Assembly: GCA_029856445.1 (NCBI GenBank)
Contig: JAHQWY010000193.1
Coordinates: forward strand, 1-7,095
Reading direction: 5' to 3'
From: Promethearchaeia archaeon
GTDB lineage: Archaea; Asgardarchaeota; Lokiarchaeia; Sigyniarchaeales; SOKP01
DNA: 7,095 nucleotides
Below the pieces are notes generated by a model. It had not been told where the DNA came from. It searched no databases and worked only from the letters and a program-made list of their open reading frames with translations. The position numbers and the translations under genes are program-made. Below are positions 1 through 6,132 of this stretch, piece by piece (within the stretch, counting starts at the first letter, position 1; every line of letters begins with the position of its first letter).

Positions 1-879
1 CGAGATTTAGTAGCTGATGAGGACATTAGACGAATAAGGAATGATTTGAATATTTCTAATTTTGAGGAAATATCTTTAAATTCTCCTGAAGCTAAACTTC
101 AAATTCAAGGTTTAATAAAAGATACTTTAGGATTAAAAAAAGAGCTCCCAGAAAATTTTACAGAATCATTAAATGAAGCAGAAAGATTATTAAATGTAGG
201 AAATATCATCCAAGCTTTAGCAAAGTATAAAGAACTTGTAAATATCGCAACATCTTATCAAGACTTTGAACAAGTGAATCTATTTCAACAAAAAGTGGAT
301 GAACTTAGTGAGAAATTAAAAGAACAGAAAGAATTAAGGAAAGAACGTGCAAAAGAAATGGATTTTGAGATCCCTAGAGAATTAAGATTTAAAAAGAAAA
401 TAAAAGTTAAACCACTTCCCACTACAGCACCTAGTATTGAAGTAATTGATCAAGAAAAATCTAAAGAAGAAATTAGCACCCCCCCTCCTACACCTGAAAG
501 CAAAATGGTTTCATTTCAAAAATTAGATGTGAAACCTTCAGGACTAAAACTAATCAAACCATCTGAAATACCGTCTAAACCAGTTAAACCTGTAATATTC
601 ACAAAAAGTGAAGATGAAAAACCAAAGAAGTCTGGATTAAAAATGCCTATGGAATTGTTTCCTCCTCATGAAGCTTTAGCTGAGGTGATAAAAAAACCAA
701 TAATCTCTGATTATGCCAAAGAAGTTCAAAAAATAATATCTGAAAAAGGAAGTTCACTTAGTTTAAAATTGTGTGAACAATTAGTCACAGATTTAGAACA
801 ATCCTTAGGACGACCCTTAACTATAGAGGATATTGAACTAGCTGCGGGTTATTTCATACAGCAAGAACAATCTGTCTAA
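1..879 (+). CDS. Helical protein of unknown function with Pro/Lys-rich linker, 5' end missing
   Basis: I do not recognise this gene. The frame is open from the first base of the window, so the gene starts upstream; the TTG at position 46 is just an internal Leu codon. The visible 292 residues fall into three parts. Residues about 50-115 are strongly helical and charged: a segment LNEAERLLNVGN followed by ALAKYKELVNIA resembles one TPR or MIT-like helical hairpin, then runs into a Lys/Glu-rich possible coiled coil. Residues about 125-215 are low-complexity, rich in Pro, Lys and Ser (including STPPPTPES), probably a disordered linker. Residues about 220-292 look helical again (SLKLCEQLVTDLEQSLGRP, then IEDIELAAGYF) and may be a small protein-binding domain. 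No signal peptide, membrane segment or catalytic motif is visible, so it looks like a cytosolic scaffold or adaptor. The TPR/MIT likeness is inference from pattern only. Confidence 0.85.
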   Translation, partial: RDLVADEDIRRIRNDLNISNFEEISLNSPEAKLQIQGLIKDTLGLKKELPENFTESLNEAERLLNVGNIIQALAKYKELVNIATSYQDFEQVNLFQQKVDELSEKLKEQKELRKERAKEMDFEIPRELRFKKKIKVKPLPTTAPSIEVIDQEKSKEEISTPPPTPESKMVSFQKLDVKPSGLKLIKPSEIPSKPVKPVIFTKSEDEKPKKSGLKMPMELFPPHEALAEVIKKPIISDYAKEVQKIISEKGSSLSLKLCEQLVTDLEQSLGRPLTIEDIELAAGYFIQQEQSV

Positions 880-918
880 ATTAAATAGAATATAGTTCAA
901 CAAAAGTTCATATCTTAC

Positions 919-941
919 TTCTTTTAAAAGAATTAAATATA
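919..941 (+). promoter_or_regulatory. Putative promoter of the M32 carboxypeptidase gene with adjoining palindrome
   Basis: A TATA-like box TTAAATATA lies at 933-941, about 75 bases before the ATG at 1015. It would place transcription start near 965 and leave a leader of about 50 bases. Directly upstream is a purine run AAAAGAA (926-932) in the position expected for the archaeal TFB-recognition element. That run is the right half of a perfect 14-base palindrome, TTCTTTTAAAAGAA, at 919-932. The box follows the archaeal TATA pattern; start site and any regulator are inferred. Confidence 0.4.
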
Positions 942-1014
942 TTCAATATTATTAGTAAAACTTTATTGTAAAAGTACCACTATTTTCCTTAAATAAAAAT
1001 TAAAGGTTTTGGAT

Positions 1015-2505
1015 ATGACAGCTATAAAAGAACTACGAGATCATTTTGCTGAAATAATGAGATTGAATTATATTCAAGCGCTTTTAAGTTGGGATCAAGA
1101 GGTGAATATGATGGAGTATAAAAGTTTAGAAGGAAGGTCAAAACAAGTATCATTAATAGAAAAATTATTGCATCAGAGAGTTACCGATGAAAGAGTGGGT
1201 ACATTAATAAAGAAAGCAGAAAAACTTGAACTCAACGAAATTGAAAAAGCTATGTTGCGAGAGATTACTCGGGAATATAATCTTGCGACGAAATTACCTG
1301 AAGAACTAGTGACTGAAATTGCAGAAACGAGTATTTTAGCTGCGAGAGAATGGAGAGAGGCAAGGAAAAAAAGTAATTTTTCTATATTTCAAGAATTACT
1401 AGAAAAAACGGTTGAATTGCAAAAAGAAAAAGCAGAAAAACTTGGAACGCATCCTGATTTATACTCCACACTGATAGACTTATATGAACCGGGTGCAACC
1501 TATAACTGGATTGCTAATATTTTTGATCCCATTAAACCAAAGCTAATCGATTTTATTAAAAAATTAAATTCTTCCCCAAATAAGCCTCATGATTCTTTAC
1601 TTAAGAAATCTTATGATGAAAATAAGCAATTTGAACTGAGTCGTGAAATTATTAAAAAACTTAATTTTGATTTTGGTTATGGACGTCAAGATAAGGTGAC
1701 ACATCCGTTTACAACATCACTTGCATCTTTTGACGTGAGAATTACAACAAGAACAACAGAACCTTTTCCAGATTGCATTACAAGTACAATTCATGAGTTT
1801 GGGCATGCTATTTATGAAATGGGTATTAAGAAAGAACTTCATGATACGATTTTATGCAACGGAACTTCAATGGGAATTCATGAATCTCAATCAAGAATGT
1901 GGGAAAATATTGTAGGGAGAAGTAAAGAATTTTGGATCTACTGGTACCCCACATTTCAAAAATATTTCCCAGAAAATTTAAAAGACTATCCCTTAGAAGA
2001 ATTTCATAGAGCAATCAATATTGTCCAACCATCATTTATCCGAGTTAACGCTGATGAAGTAACGTACGGATTACATATCATTTTAAGATTTGAAATTGAA
2101 AAAGATCTCATTGAAGGTAAAATACAAGTTGATGAGTTACCAGAAATATGGAACACCAAGTTTGAAGAATTATTGGGAATTGTTCCACCAAATGATGCTC
2201 AAGGTGTATTACAAGATGTTCATTGGAGTATGGGAAGCATTGGATATTTCCCTACCTATTTCCTTGGAAATCTTTATGCCGCACAGATTTATAATAGTGC
2301 CTTAAAGGCGAAACCAAATTTACCTGAAGATTATAAAAAGGGGGAATTCTCTAACTTACTATCTTATTTGAGAGAAAATATCCATCAACATGGAGCAGTT
2401 TATAGAGCTAATGACTTAATCAAGAGAGTAACGGGAGAAGATTTAAATCCGGATTATTTCCTTAAATATATTGAGACTAAGTTCAAACCGATTTATAGAT
2501 TATAA
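1015..2505 (+). CDS. M32 family (Taq-type) metallocarboxypeptidase
   Basis: This is a complete zinc-type carboxypeptidase that removes residues one at a time from the C-terminus of peptides, in the cytosol (thermostable carboxypeptidase 1 family). All five family motifs are present: HPF at residues 230-232, DVRIT (DXRXT) at 240-244, HEFGH (HEXXH) at 260-264, HESQ at 289-292, IRVNAD (IRXXAD) at 342-347, and GVLQDVHW (GXXQDXHW) at 397-404. By family knowledge the metal is held by H260, H264 and E290, with E261 as catalytic base; the 30-residue spacing from first His to Glu matches the Pyrococcus enzyme. The 496-residue length is normal, and the N-terminus carries the family's WDQ signature. I chose the ATG at 1015 over the in-frame TTG at 1009 because a weak Shine-Dalgarno AAAGG at 1002-1006 is 8 bases from the ATG but only 2 from the TTG. 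It is followed by T-tracts and appears monocistronic. The exact in vivo substrate is unknown. Confidence 0.96.
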   Translation: MTAIKELRDHFAEIMRLNYIQALLSWDQEVNMMEYKSLEGRSKQVSLIEKLLHQRVTDERVGTLIKKAEKLELNEIEKAMLREITREYNLATKLPEELVTEIAETSILAAREWREARKKSNFSIFQELLEKTVELQKEKAEKLGTHPDLYSTLIDLYEPGATYNWIANIFDPIKPKLIDFIKKLNSSPNKPHDSLLKKSYDENKQFELSREIIKKLNFDFGYGRQDKVTHPFTTSLASFDVRITTRTTEPFPDCITSTIHEFGHAIYEMGIKKELHDTILCNGTSMGIHESQSRMWENIVGRSKEFWIYWYPTFQKYFPENLKDYPLEEFHRAINIVQPSFIRVNADEVTYGLHIILRFEIEKDLIEGKIQVDELPEIWNTKFEELLGIVPPNDAQGVLQDVHWSMGSIGYFPTYFLGNLYAAQIYNSALKAKPNLPEDYKKGEFSNLLSYLRENIHQHGAVYRANDLIKRVTGEDLNPDYFLKYIETKFKPIYRL

Positions 2506-2508
2506 TTA

Positions 2509-2536
2509 TTTTTTTTTCTTTTACACAATTTTTTTT
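2509..2536 (+). terminator. Poly-T terminator after the carboxypeptidase gene
   Basis: Three bases after the TAA stop come nine T residues (2509-2517), then a C, a few more T's, ACACAA, and eight T's (2529-2536). Runs of T on the coding strand without a preceding hairpin are the typical intrinsic terminator of archaea. Two tracts in tandem support a real stop of the carboxypeptidase transcript here. Confidence 0.65.
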
Positions 2537-2546
2537 CTCTATAATA

Positions 2547-2576
2547 TTAACTGATGTAAGTTTAACTGATTTAAGT
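2547..2576. repeat. Two tandem copies of a 15-base unit
   Basis: TTAACTGATGTAAGT (2547-2561) is followed immediately by TTAACTGATTTAAGT (2562-2576); the copies differ only at their tenth base. The pair lies just after the poly-T terminator of the carboxypeptidase gene and about 155 bases before the zinc-ribbon gene. It may be a recent slippage duplication or a double binding site; the sequence alone does not decide. Confidence 0.7.
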
Positions 2577-2592
2577 GAATATGTTATTACAA

Positions 2593-2620
2593 GTAAAAAA
2601 GCTTTCAGGAAAGCTATTAC
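2593..2620. repeat. Inverted repeat with AGCTTTC arms in the spacer before the zinc-ribbon gene
   Basis: AGCTTTC (2600-2606) and GAAAGCT (2609-2615) are exact reverse complements separated by AG. Outer bases GTAA (2593-2596) and TTAC (2617-2620) also pair, across an unequal A-rich interior (AAA against A). As RNA it could form a six-pair stem with a CAGG loop; as DNA it could be a dyad operator. It lies about 30 bases upstream of the TATA-like box for the zinc-ribbon gene, a position that suits an activator site. No T-tract follows, so a terminator is less likely. Confidence 0.5.
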
Positions 2621-2646
2621 TCCCATTAGCTCGTAAAATAAAAAAA

Positions 2647-2659
2647 TTTTAAATATAAA
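2647..2659 (+). promoter_or_regulatory. Putative TATA box for the zinc-ribbon gene
   Basis: TTTTAAATATAAA at 2647-2659 resembles the archaeal TATA box, and an A-rich stretch stands upstream of it. Transcription would begin around 2683-2686, giving a leader of about 50 bases to the ATG at 2733. The whole spacer is A+T-rich, so chance matches are common and the call is tentative. Confidence 0.35.
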
Positions 2660-2732
2660 GTACAGAATATAGAAAAATATTAATAATTAAATCATTATAA
2701 CATTCAATAAATCCTAAAAAAAATAAAAGAAA

Positions 2733-2933
2733 ATGAGTTATAAAAATCCTTTAACTAAAGTTAATTGTCCGTTTTGTGGGGAAGAAATAGCAAGTGATGC
2801 AAAATTCTGTCCTACATGCGGAGTTAAACTCAAAGAAACAGTAGAAGAACAGAAAACTAAAATTTGTTCGGCTTGTGGGTATCAATTACCATTAGATGCC
2901 AAATACTGTTATAAATGTGGTGTCAAATTATAA
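2733..2933 (+). CDS. Small double zinc-ribbon protein
   Basis: A 66-residue protein made almost wholly of two zinc ribbons of the CxxC-x10-CxxC type. The first uses C12, C15, C26 and C29 (CPFCGEEIASDAKFCPTCG), the second C45, C48, C59 and C62 (CSACGYQLPLDAKYCYKCG). The two halves are clearly similar to each other, with the shared pattern D-A-K-F/Y-C-x-x-C-G-V-K-L, which suggests internal duplication; a 15-residue charged linker joins them. All eight metal ligands are intact, so it should bind two zinc ions. Such free-standing double zinc ribbons are common in archaea and usually have no known role; nucleic-acid or protein binding is the usual inference. There is no catalytic domain or membrane segment. 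An in-frame TAA at 2724-2726 makes ATG 2733 the first possible start; no clear Shine-Dalgarno precedes it. It converges on the ABC permease gene. Confidence 0.85.
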   Translation: MSYKNPLTKVNCPFCGEEIASDAKFCPTCGVKLKETVEEQKTKICSACGYQLPLDAKYCYKCGVKL

Positions 2934-2986
2934 TAATTCCGATTTGAATTAGATATTGATAAAAAAGAGAATATTATAATAATTCC
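2923..2986. repeat. Direct repeat ATTATAATAATTCC, two copies 46 bases apart
   Basis: The 14-base unit occurs exactly at 2927-2940 (covering the zinc-ribbon stop codon TAA at 2931-2933) and again at 2973-2986 in the 3' flank. The first copy sits within a 21-base stretch (2923-2943) that recurs with one mismatch at 6133-6153, just upstream of the HEAT-repeat gene. Low complexity weakens the case, but the C and G positions also match. Confidence 0.5.
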
Positions 2987-3008
2987 TTAAAACCTTATAC
3001 AACAATAA

Positions 3009-3069
3009 TTATTTAGTTAGTAAACAATGTTAAAACATTGAATGCTCAAAATTGTTTACGACTAAATAA
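3009..3069. repeat. Long inverted repeat at the convergent gene ends, possible bidirectional terminator
   Basis: TTATTTAGT-TA-GTAAACAAT (3009-3028) pairs with ATTGTTTAC-G-ACTAAATAA (3051-3069): two perfect nine-base blocks split by a 2x1 internal mismatch, with a 22-base spacer. The permease stop codon (TGA, 3048-3046) lies in the loop, and the right arm codes the protein's last residues LFSRKQ. A second dyad, CAATGTT-AA-AACATTG (3025-3040), overlaps the left arm, so the two folds exclude each other. Transcripts from either direction would carry the hairpin. It could end or stabilise the 3' ends of both transcripts; no strong T-tract follows on either side, so function is inferred. Confidence 0.6.
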
Positions 3070-3705
3070 GTATACATTAATAGTCATTATTATAAATGTA
3101 ATAGAAATTCCTAAAATCAAAGCTAAAATAACAGGATTTAATCCTTCCATAAAGAACGTTGGTAAAAGAATTATTGAAGATAACTGACTACCTAAATAAA
3201 CAGATAAAATTGCCGCAACAGGTACAGAAGAAACTAATACACCAAAGAAAATTCCAATCGAGCACGTAATAGCCATCGAAGCTGTACTTATAATCAATGA
3301 TTCAATTGTTGCACGTAATAAATCTTCAGATAATCCAACTGTAAACTCGTCAATTATCACTCCAAAAGTAATAGAAATTATAATGGCTATAACCAAACAT
3401 AAATATACGGCAAGAAATTTTGCCAAAAGTAAACTGCTTCGCTTAACAGGCCTAATTAAAAAGAGTTCATAAACATGACGATTTTTTTCACTAACTATAG
3501 AAGTGCTAAGCATTATTCCTGAAAGAGTTCCCCCAATACTTGATACAACAAGCCCCACTAACAATGATATTGGTAATCCTTCAGTATTAGGTTGAAGAAA
3601 ATGAATTAAAAAAGATAAAAATGGCAACCCAAACCATAATACAGTCATAACTTTTGATTTTGCGTAACCCTTTAATTCATCGAGGAAAAGGAGACTCAAA
3701 CTCAC
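3046..3705 (-). CDS. ABC-2 type transporter permease subunit
   Basis: This 219-residue membrane protein is the partner of the ATPase encoded just upstream. About six membrane segments are visible: residues roughly 18-37, 46-70, 92-118, 133-158, 160-183 and 190-214. Between segments 2 and 3, the cytosolic stretch SEKNRHVYELFLIRPVKRS matches the ABC-2 family pattern (E-x-x-x-x-x-x-E-L-L, then a P-V-x-R motif before the next helix), which contacts the ATPase. It is at the short end for the family, and with only one permease gene a homodimer is likely. The start is GTG at 3705-3703, overlapping the ATPase stop as GTGA, with a strong Shine-Dalgarno site at the right distance. ABC-2 systems mostly export drugs, lipids, polysaccharide or ions; nothing here shows the substrate. 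Its 3' end lies in a long inverted repeat. Confidence 0.9.
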   Translation of the reverse strand: MSLSLLFLDELKGYAKSKVMTVLWFGLPFLSFLIHFLQPNTEGLPISLLVGLVVSSIGGTLSGIMLSTSIVSEKNRHVYELFLIRPVKRSSLLLAKFLAVYLCLVIAIIISITFGVIIDEFTVGLSEDLLRATIESLIISTASMAITCSIGIFFGVLVSSVPVAAILSVYLGSQLSSIILLPTFFMEGLNPVILALILGISITFIIMTINVYLFSRKQF

Positions 3706-4649
3706 TTAAATCCACCTCCCACGTATTTTAAATATACTTCTTCCAAACTTGGATTTAAAAGAGTTAAGCTTCGGACTCTACACCTCTGCTCTAACACAGC
3801 ATTCATAATTTTGGATATACAAATATCAATATCAATATTAGATTTTAAATAAATTAACTGTTTATTGTCTTTTATTTTCTCTACTTGATCAACTTCATTA
3901 AAATCTTCAAGACCTTCACATAATGAGGTATTTTCGGCAACAGTTATTTCAATTAAATTGCCAATATGAAAACTACTTTGAAGCTCTTCCGGAGACCCGA
4001 TTTTCATGATTTTGCCTTCATTTAGAATTCCTATTCTATTAGCTATATCTTGAACATCATTTAAAATATGAGATGAAAACAATATTGTTATTCCCTTTTT
4101 AGCGAGTTCCTTAATAACTCCCTTAAATTGAAATCTACTCATGGGATCCAATCCAGATAACGGTTCATCCAACACCAGAATTTTTGGTTGATGGAGTAGA
4201 GCCTGCCCTAACCTTAATTTTTGAAGCATACCTCCCGATAAATGTACTATTTTTTTATAACGAAAATCAGTAAGACCAATTAAGTCTAAAATCTCAATAA
4301 TTCGATTTTCAAGATGGTTTGATTTAAGTCCAGAAAGACGTCCAAAAGACTTAAATGCGTGGTCTATGGTACGCCATTCTTGAAATCCAGCTTCTTGAGG
4401 ATGATATCCAATTAGATTATGTAGATTTTTTCTATTAATAGGAACATTATTTCCAAATATAGAGACTTTTCCCTCAAAATCAGTTATTAAACCGACAATA
4501 ATTTTAATAGTAGTTGTCTTGCCAGCTCCATTTGGACCGATATATCCAAAAATATCTCCCTTTTGAATGGTAAAAGAAATATGGTCTAAGGCAAGGAGAT
4601 CTTTATAACTTTTAGAAACATTGTTAAATTCAATACAAATTTCTGACAT
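3702..4649 (-). CDS. ABC transporter ATP-binding protein (ABC-2 export type)
   Basis: This 315-residue ATPase powers the membrane subunit encoded downstream. All nucleotide-binding motifs are present: Walker A GPNGAGKTT at 38-46, Q-loop glutamine Q85 (HPQEAGF), signature LSGGM at 137-141, Walker B ILVLDEP at 157-163 with catalytic E162, D-loop SGLD at 165-168, and switch histidine H194 (SSHIL). Residues from about 230 onward form the extra C-terminal domain common in exporters of this class, ending in LNPSLEEVYLKYV. The ATG at 4649 gives the standard N-terminus with the conserved A-loop region (VSKSYKDLLAL, Y15 stacking on adenine); no Shine-Dalgarno is seen, in keeping with a short or absent leader. 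It is the first gene of a two-gene operon, divergent from purD. The substrate is unknown; antibiotic, lipid or ion export are all possible. Confidence 0.95.
   Translation of the reverse strand: MSEICIEFNNVSKSYKDLLALDHISFTIQKGDIFGYIGPNGAGKTTTIKIIVGLITDFEGKVSIFGNNVPINRKNLHNLIGYHPQEAGFQEWRTIDHAFKSFGRLSGLKSNHLENRIIEILDLIGLTDFRYKKIVHLSGGMLQKLRLGQALLHQPKILVLDEPLSGLDPMSRFQFKGVIKELAKKGITILFSSHILNDVQDIANRIGILNEGKIMKIGSPEELQSSFHIGNLIEITVAENTSLCEGLEDFNEVDQVEKIKDNKQLIYLKSNIDIDICISKIMNAVLEQRCRVRSLTLLNPSLEEVYLKYVGGGFK
3711..3720 (-). promoter_or_regulatory. Strong Shine-Dalgarno site for the permease inside the ATPase gene
   Basis: On the minus strand the sequence reads GGGAGGTGGA (3720-3711), with GGAGGTG 7 bases before the GTG start at 3705. 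The same bases encode the glycine run near the ATPase C-terminus (GGGFK). It decides the GTG start and indicates that this organism's ribosomes use Shine-Dalgarno pairing at internal operon genes, whereas the first genes of transcripts in the window have weak sites or none. Translational coupling of ATPase and permease is the natural reading. Confidence 0.85.
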
Positions 4650-4700
4650 GGTAAATTTAATTACTTGGTTAATAATTAATGTTAAAATTATTTGTAAATC

Positions 4701-4715
4701 TATTTAGTAAATATA
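4701..4715. promoter_or_regulatory. Shared divergent promoter region, symmetric TATA-like palindrome
   Basis: The 104-base gap between the ATPase and purD start codons holds TATTTA-G-TAAATA (4701-4713), a perfect odd palindrome. On the plus strand TAAATATA (4708-4715) would set transcription start near 4738, about 15 bases before the purD ATG. On the minus strand the mirror TACTAAATA would give a start near 4678, about 30 bases before the ATPase ATG. Either one box serves each gene or the site is bidirectional. The rest of the gap is plain A+T-rich sequence. Inferred from position and pattern. Confidence 0.35.
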
Positions 4716-4753
4716 ATTTATTAAAATAACTAAAATTTTAGAATTGAAAAATA

Positions 4754-6073
4754 ATGGTTAACTGTCTGATTGTAGGGCATGGTGCAAGAGAACACGTTAT
4801 CGGTGAAACTCTTGTTAGAGATGGTGCGAATTTATTTTCTTTTATGAGTTTTAAGAATGCAGGATTAGAAGATCTGAGCGAAAATGTTGAAGTTCATTCT
4901 GAAACTGATTTTCAGGAAATACTTGAATTTTGTAAAAAATTTAACATAGATTTTGCTGTTATTGGACCAGAAGCCCCGTTGGTTGTTGGGATAGTTGATG
5001 CTTTAGAAAAAGGTGGGATCCCCTGTGTTGGACCGAAAATAGAAGCAGCTCAGTTAGAAGGCTCTAAGATTTTCATGAGAGAGTTGCTTGCAAAATATAA
5101 AATCCATTCAAATGTCATAAGTAAAAAATTTGATTCGATGGAAGGTGTTGAAAGTTATATAAAGGATATGGGTGAAGAGAATCTTGTTGTTAAACCAGAA
5201 GGGCTTACAGGAGGTAAAGGAGTAAAAGTGTTTGGCGATCACCTTTTTTCAAAAGATGACATAATAGAGTATTGCAGTGAACTAGTAAAGAAAAAAAGTC
5301 GATTTCTTTTAGAGGAGAAGTGTAATGGAGAGGAGTTTACTCTGCAAGCTTTTGTTGATGGGAAAAATGTAATAGGTTCTCCATTAGTTCAAGACCATAA
5401 AAGAGCTTATGAAGATGATAAGGGACCAAATACTGGAGGAATGGGTTCATATAGTATGGAAGATCATCTCATGCCATTTTTCACTCAAGACGATGTTGAT
5501 GAAGCCCTTTCCGACATGGAAAAGACAGTTGCTGCTATCAAAGCAGAAACAGGTGTAGAATATAAAGGTTTCTTATATGGTCAATTCATGAAAACAGCTT
5601 CTGGTATAAAATTAATCGAATATAATTCTCGATGGGGTGATCCAGAAGCAATGAACGTTTTACCTCTTCTAAAAGGTAATTTTGTAGATATCTGCTGGGC
5701 TATTATTAATGGAAACTTATCAAATACTTACAAATTTGAAAATAAAGCTTCTGTATGTAAATATCTTGCTCCAGAAGGCTATCCTGTGAATCCAAAAAGA
5801 GACGAAAAAATTTTTATTGATAAAAAAGAACTAGAAAAGATTGGTGCAAAATATTATTTTGCCTCAGTCTATAGAGAAGGTGGTGATGTCTATACTACAA
5901 CATCTAGAGCTATGGGTGTGTTAGGAATTTCTAATTCTCTTGAAAAAGCCGAGAAAATTGCAGAAGCTGGAGTAGGCTGTATAAAAGGTAAACTATTTCA
6001 TAGAAAAGATGTAGGAACACTAAAATTATTACAAAAACGCATTGATCATATGAATTCTCTCCTTAAAAGATAG
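4754..6073 (+). CDS. purD: Phosphoribosylamine--glycine ligase (GAR synthetase)
   Basis: PurD joins glycine to 5-phosphoribosylamine using ATP, an early step of de novo purine synthesis in the cytosol. The 439-residue length fits a single-function enzyme. The N-terminal domain starts with VGHGAREH (residues 7-14) and has GPEAPLVVGI at 71-80. The ATP-grasp region follows: KPEGLTGGKGV at 147-157, EEFTLQAFVDG at 193-203, HKRAYEDDKGPNTGGMGS at 215-232, and the metal-binding stretch EYNSRWGDPEAMN at 289-301. The C-terminal domain includes APEGYP at 339-344. The SRWGDPEAMN form, where bacterial enzymes usually have RFGDPETQ, points to an archaeal lineage. An in-frame TGA at 4745-4747 leaves ATG 4754 as the first start; there is no clear Shine-Dalgarno site, so the mRNA may have a very short leader. 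No other pur gene is adjacent, as is common in archaea. Nothing is missing from the active site as far as can be seen. Confidence 0.97.
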   Translation: MVNCLIVGHGAREHVIGETLVRDGANLFSFMSFKNAGLEDLSENVEVHSETDFQEILEFCKKFNIDFAVIGPEAPLVVGIVDALEKGGIPCVGPKIEAAQLEGSKIFMRELLAKYKIHSNVISKKFDSMEGVESYIKDMGEENLVVKPEGLTGGKGVKVFGDHLFSKDDIIEYCSELVKKKSRFLLEEKCNGEEFTLQAFVDGKNVIGSPLVQDHKRAYEDDKGPNTGGMGSYSMEDHLMPFFTQDDVDEALSDMEKTVAAIKAETGVEYKGFLYGQFMKTASGIKLIEYNSRWGDPEAMNVLPLLKGNFVDICWAIINGNLSNTYKFENKASVCKYLAPEGYPVNPKRDEKIFIDKKELEKIGAKYYFASVYREGGDVYTTTSRAMGVLGISNSLEKAEKIAEAGVGCIKGKLFHRKDVGTLKLLQKRIDHMNSLLKR

Positions 6074-6114
6074 GAAAAAACCATATTATTCATATACTCT
6101 CTCATTAGAAGTAG

Positions 6115-6129
6115 TTTTATATTTTATAA
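6115..6129 (+). promoter_or_regulatory. Putative TATA box for the HEAT-repeat gene
   Basis: TTTTATATTTTATAA at 6115-6129 lies in the 99-base gap after purD and would place transcription start near 6145-6155, about 20-25 bases before the ATG at 6173. The box partly explains how the small downstream gene could be transcribed apart from purD, but read-through from purD is equally possible because no T-tract follows purD. Confidence 0.35.
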
Positions 6130-6132
6130 TCA

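Noticed and set aside
46..48. TTG as the start codon of the first gene
   Set aside because: The frame is open through all 15 codons before it up to the window edge, and no Shine-Dalgarno precedes it; the gene simply begins outside the window.
1009..1011. TTG start for the M32 carboxypeptidase
   Set aside because: AAAGG at 1002-1006 is only 2 bases away from it but 8 from the ATG at 1015, and the family N-terminus does not need the extra two residues.
1826..2014. 62-codon open frame on the minus strand inside the carboxypeptidase gene
   Set aside because: It lies antisense to the conserved HESQ region of a clear enzyme gene and its translation shows no domain; an A+T-rich chance frame.
2090..2305. 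71-codon open frame on the plus strand inside the carboxypeptidase gene
   Set aside because: It overlaps the conserved GXXQDXHW region in another frame and its translation is an out-of-frame shadow.
3046..4649. ABC operon as an antibiotic-resistance or bacteriocin-immunity cassette
   Set aside because: No biosynthetic, precursor-peptide or regulator gene adjoins it, and ABC-2 pairs of this kind are common housekeeping exporters of unknown substrate.
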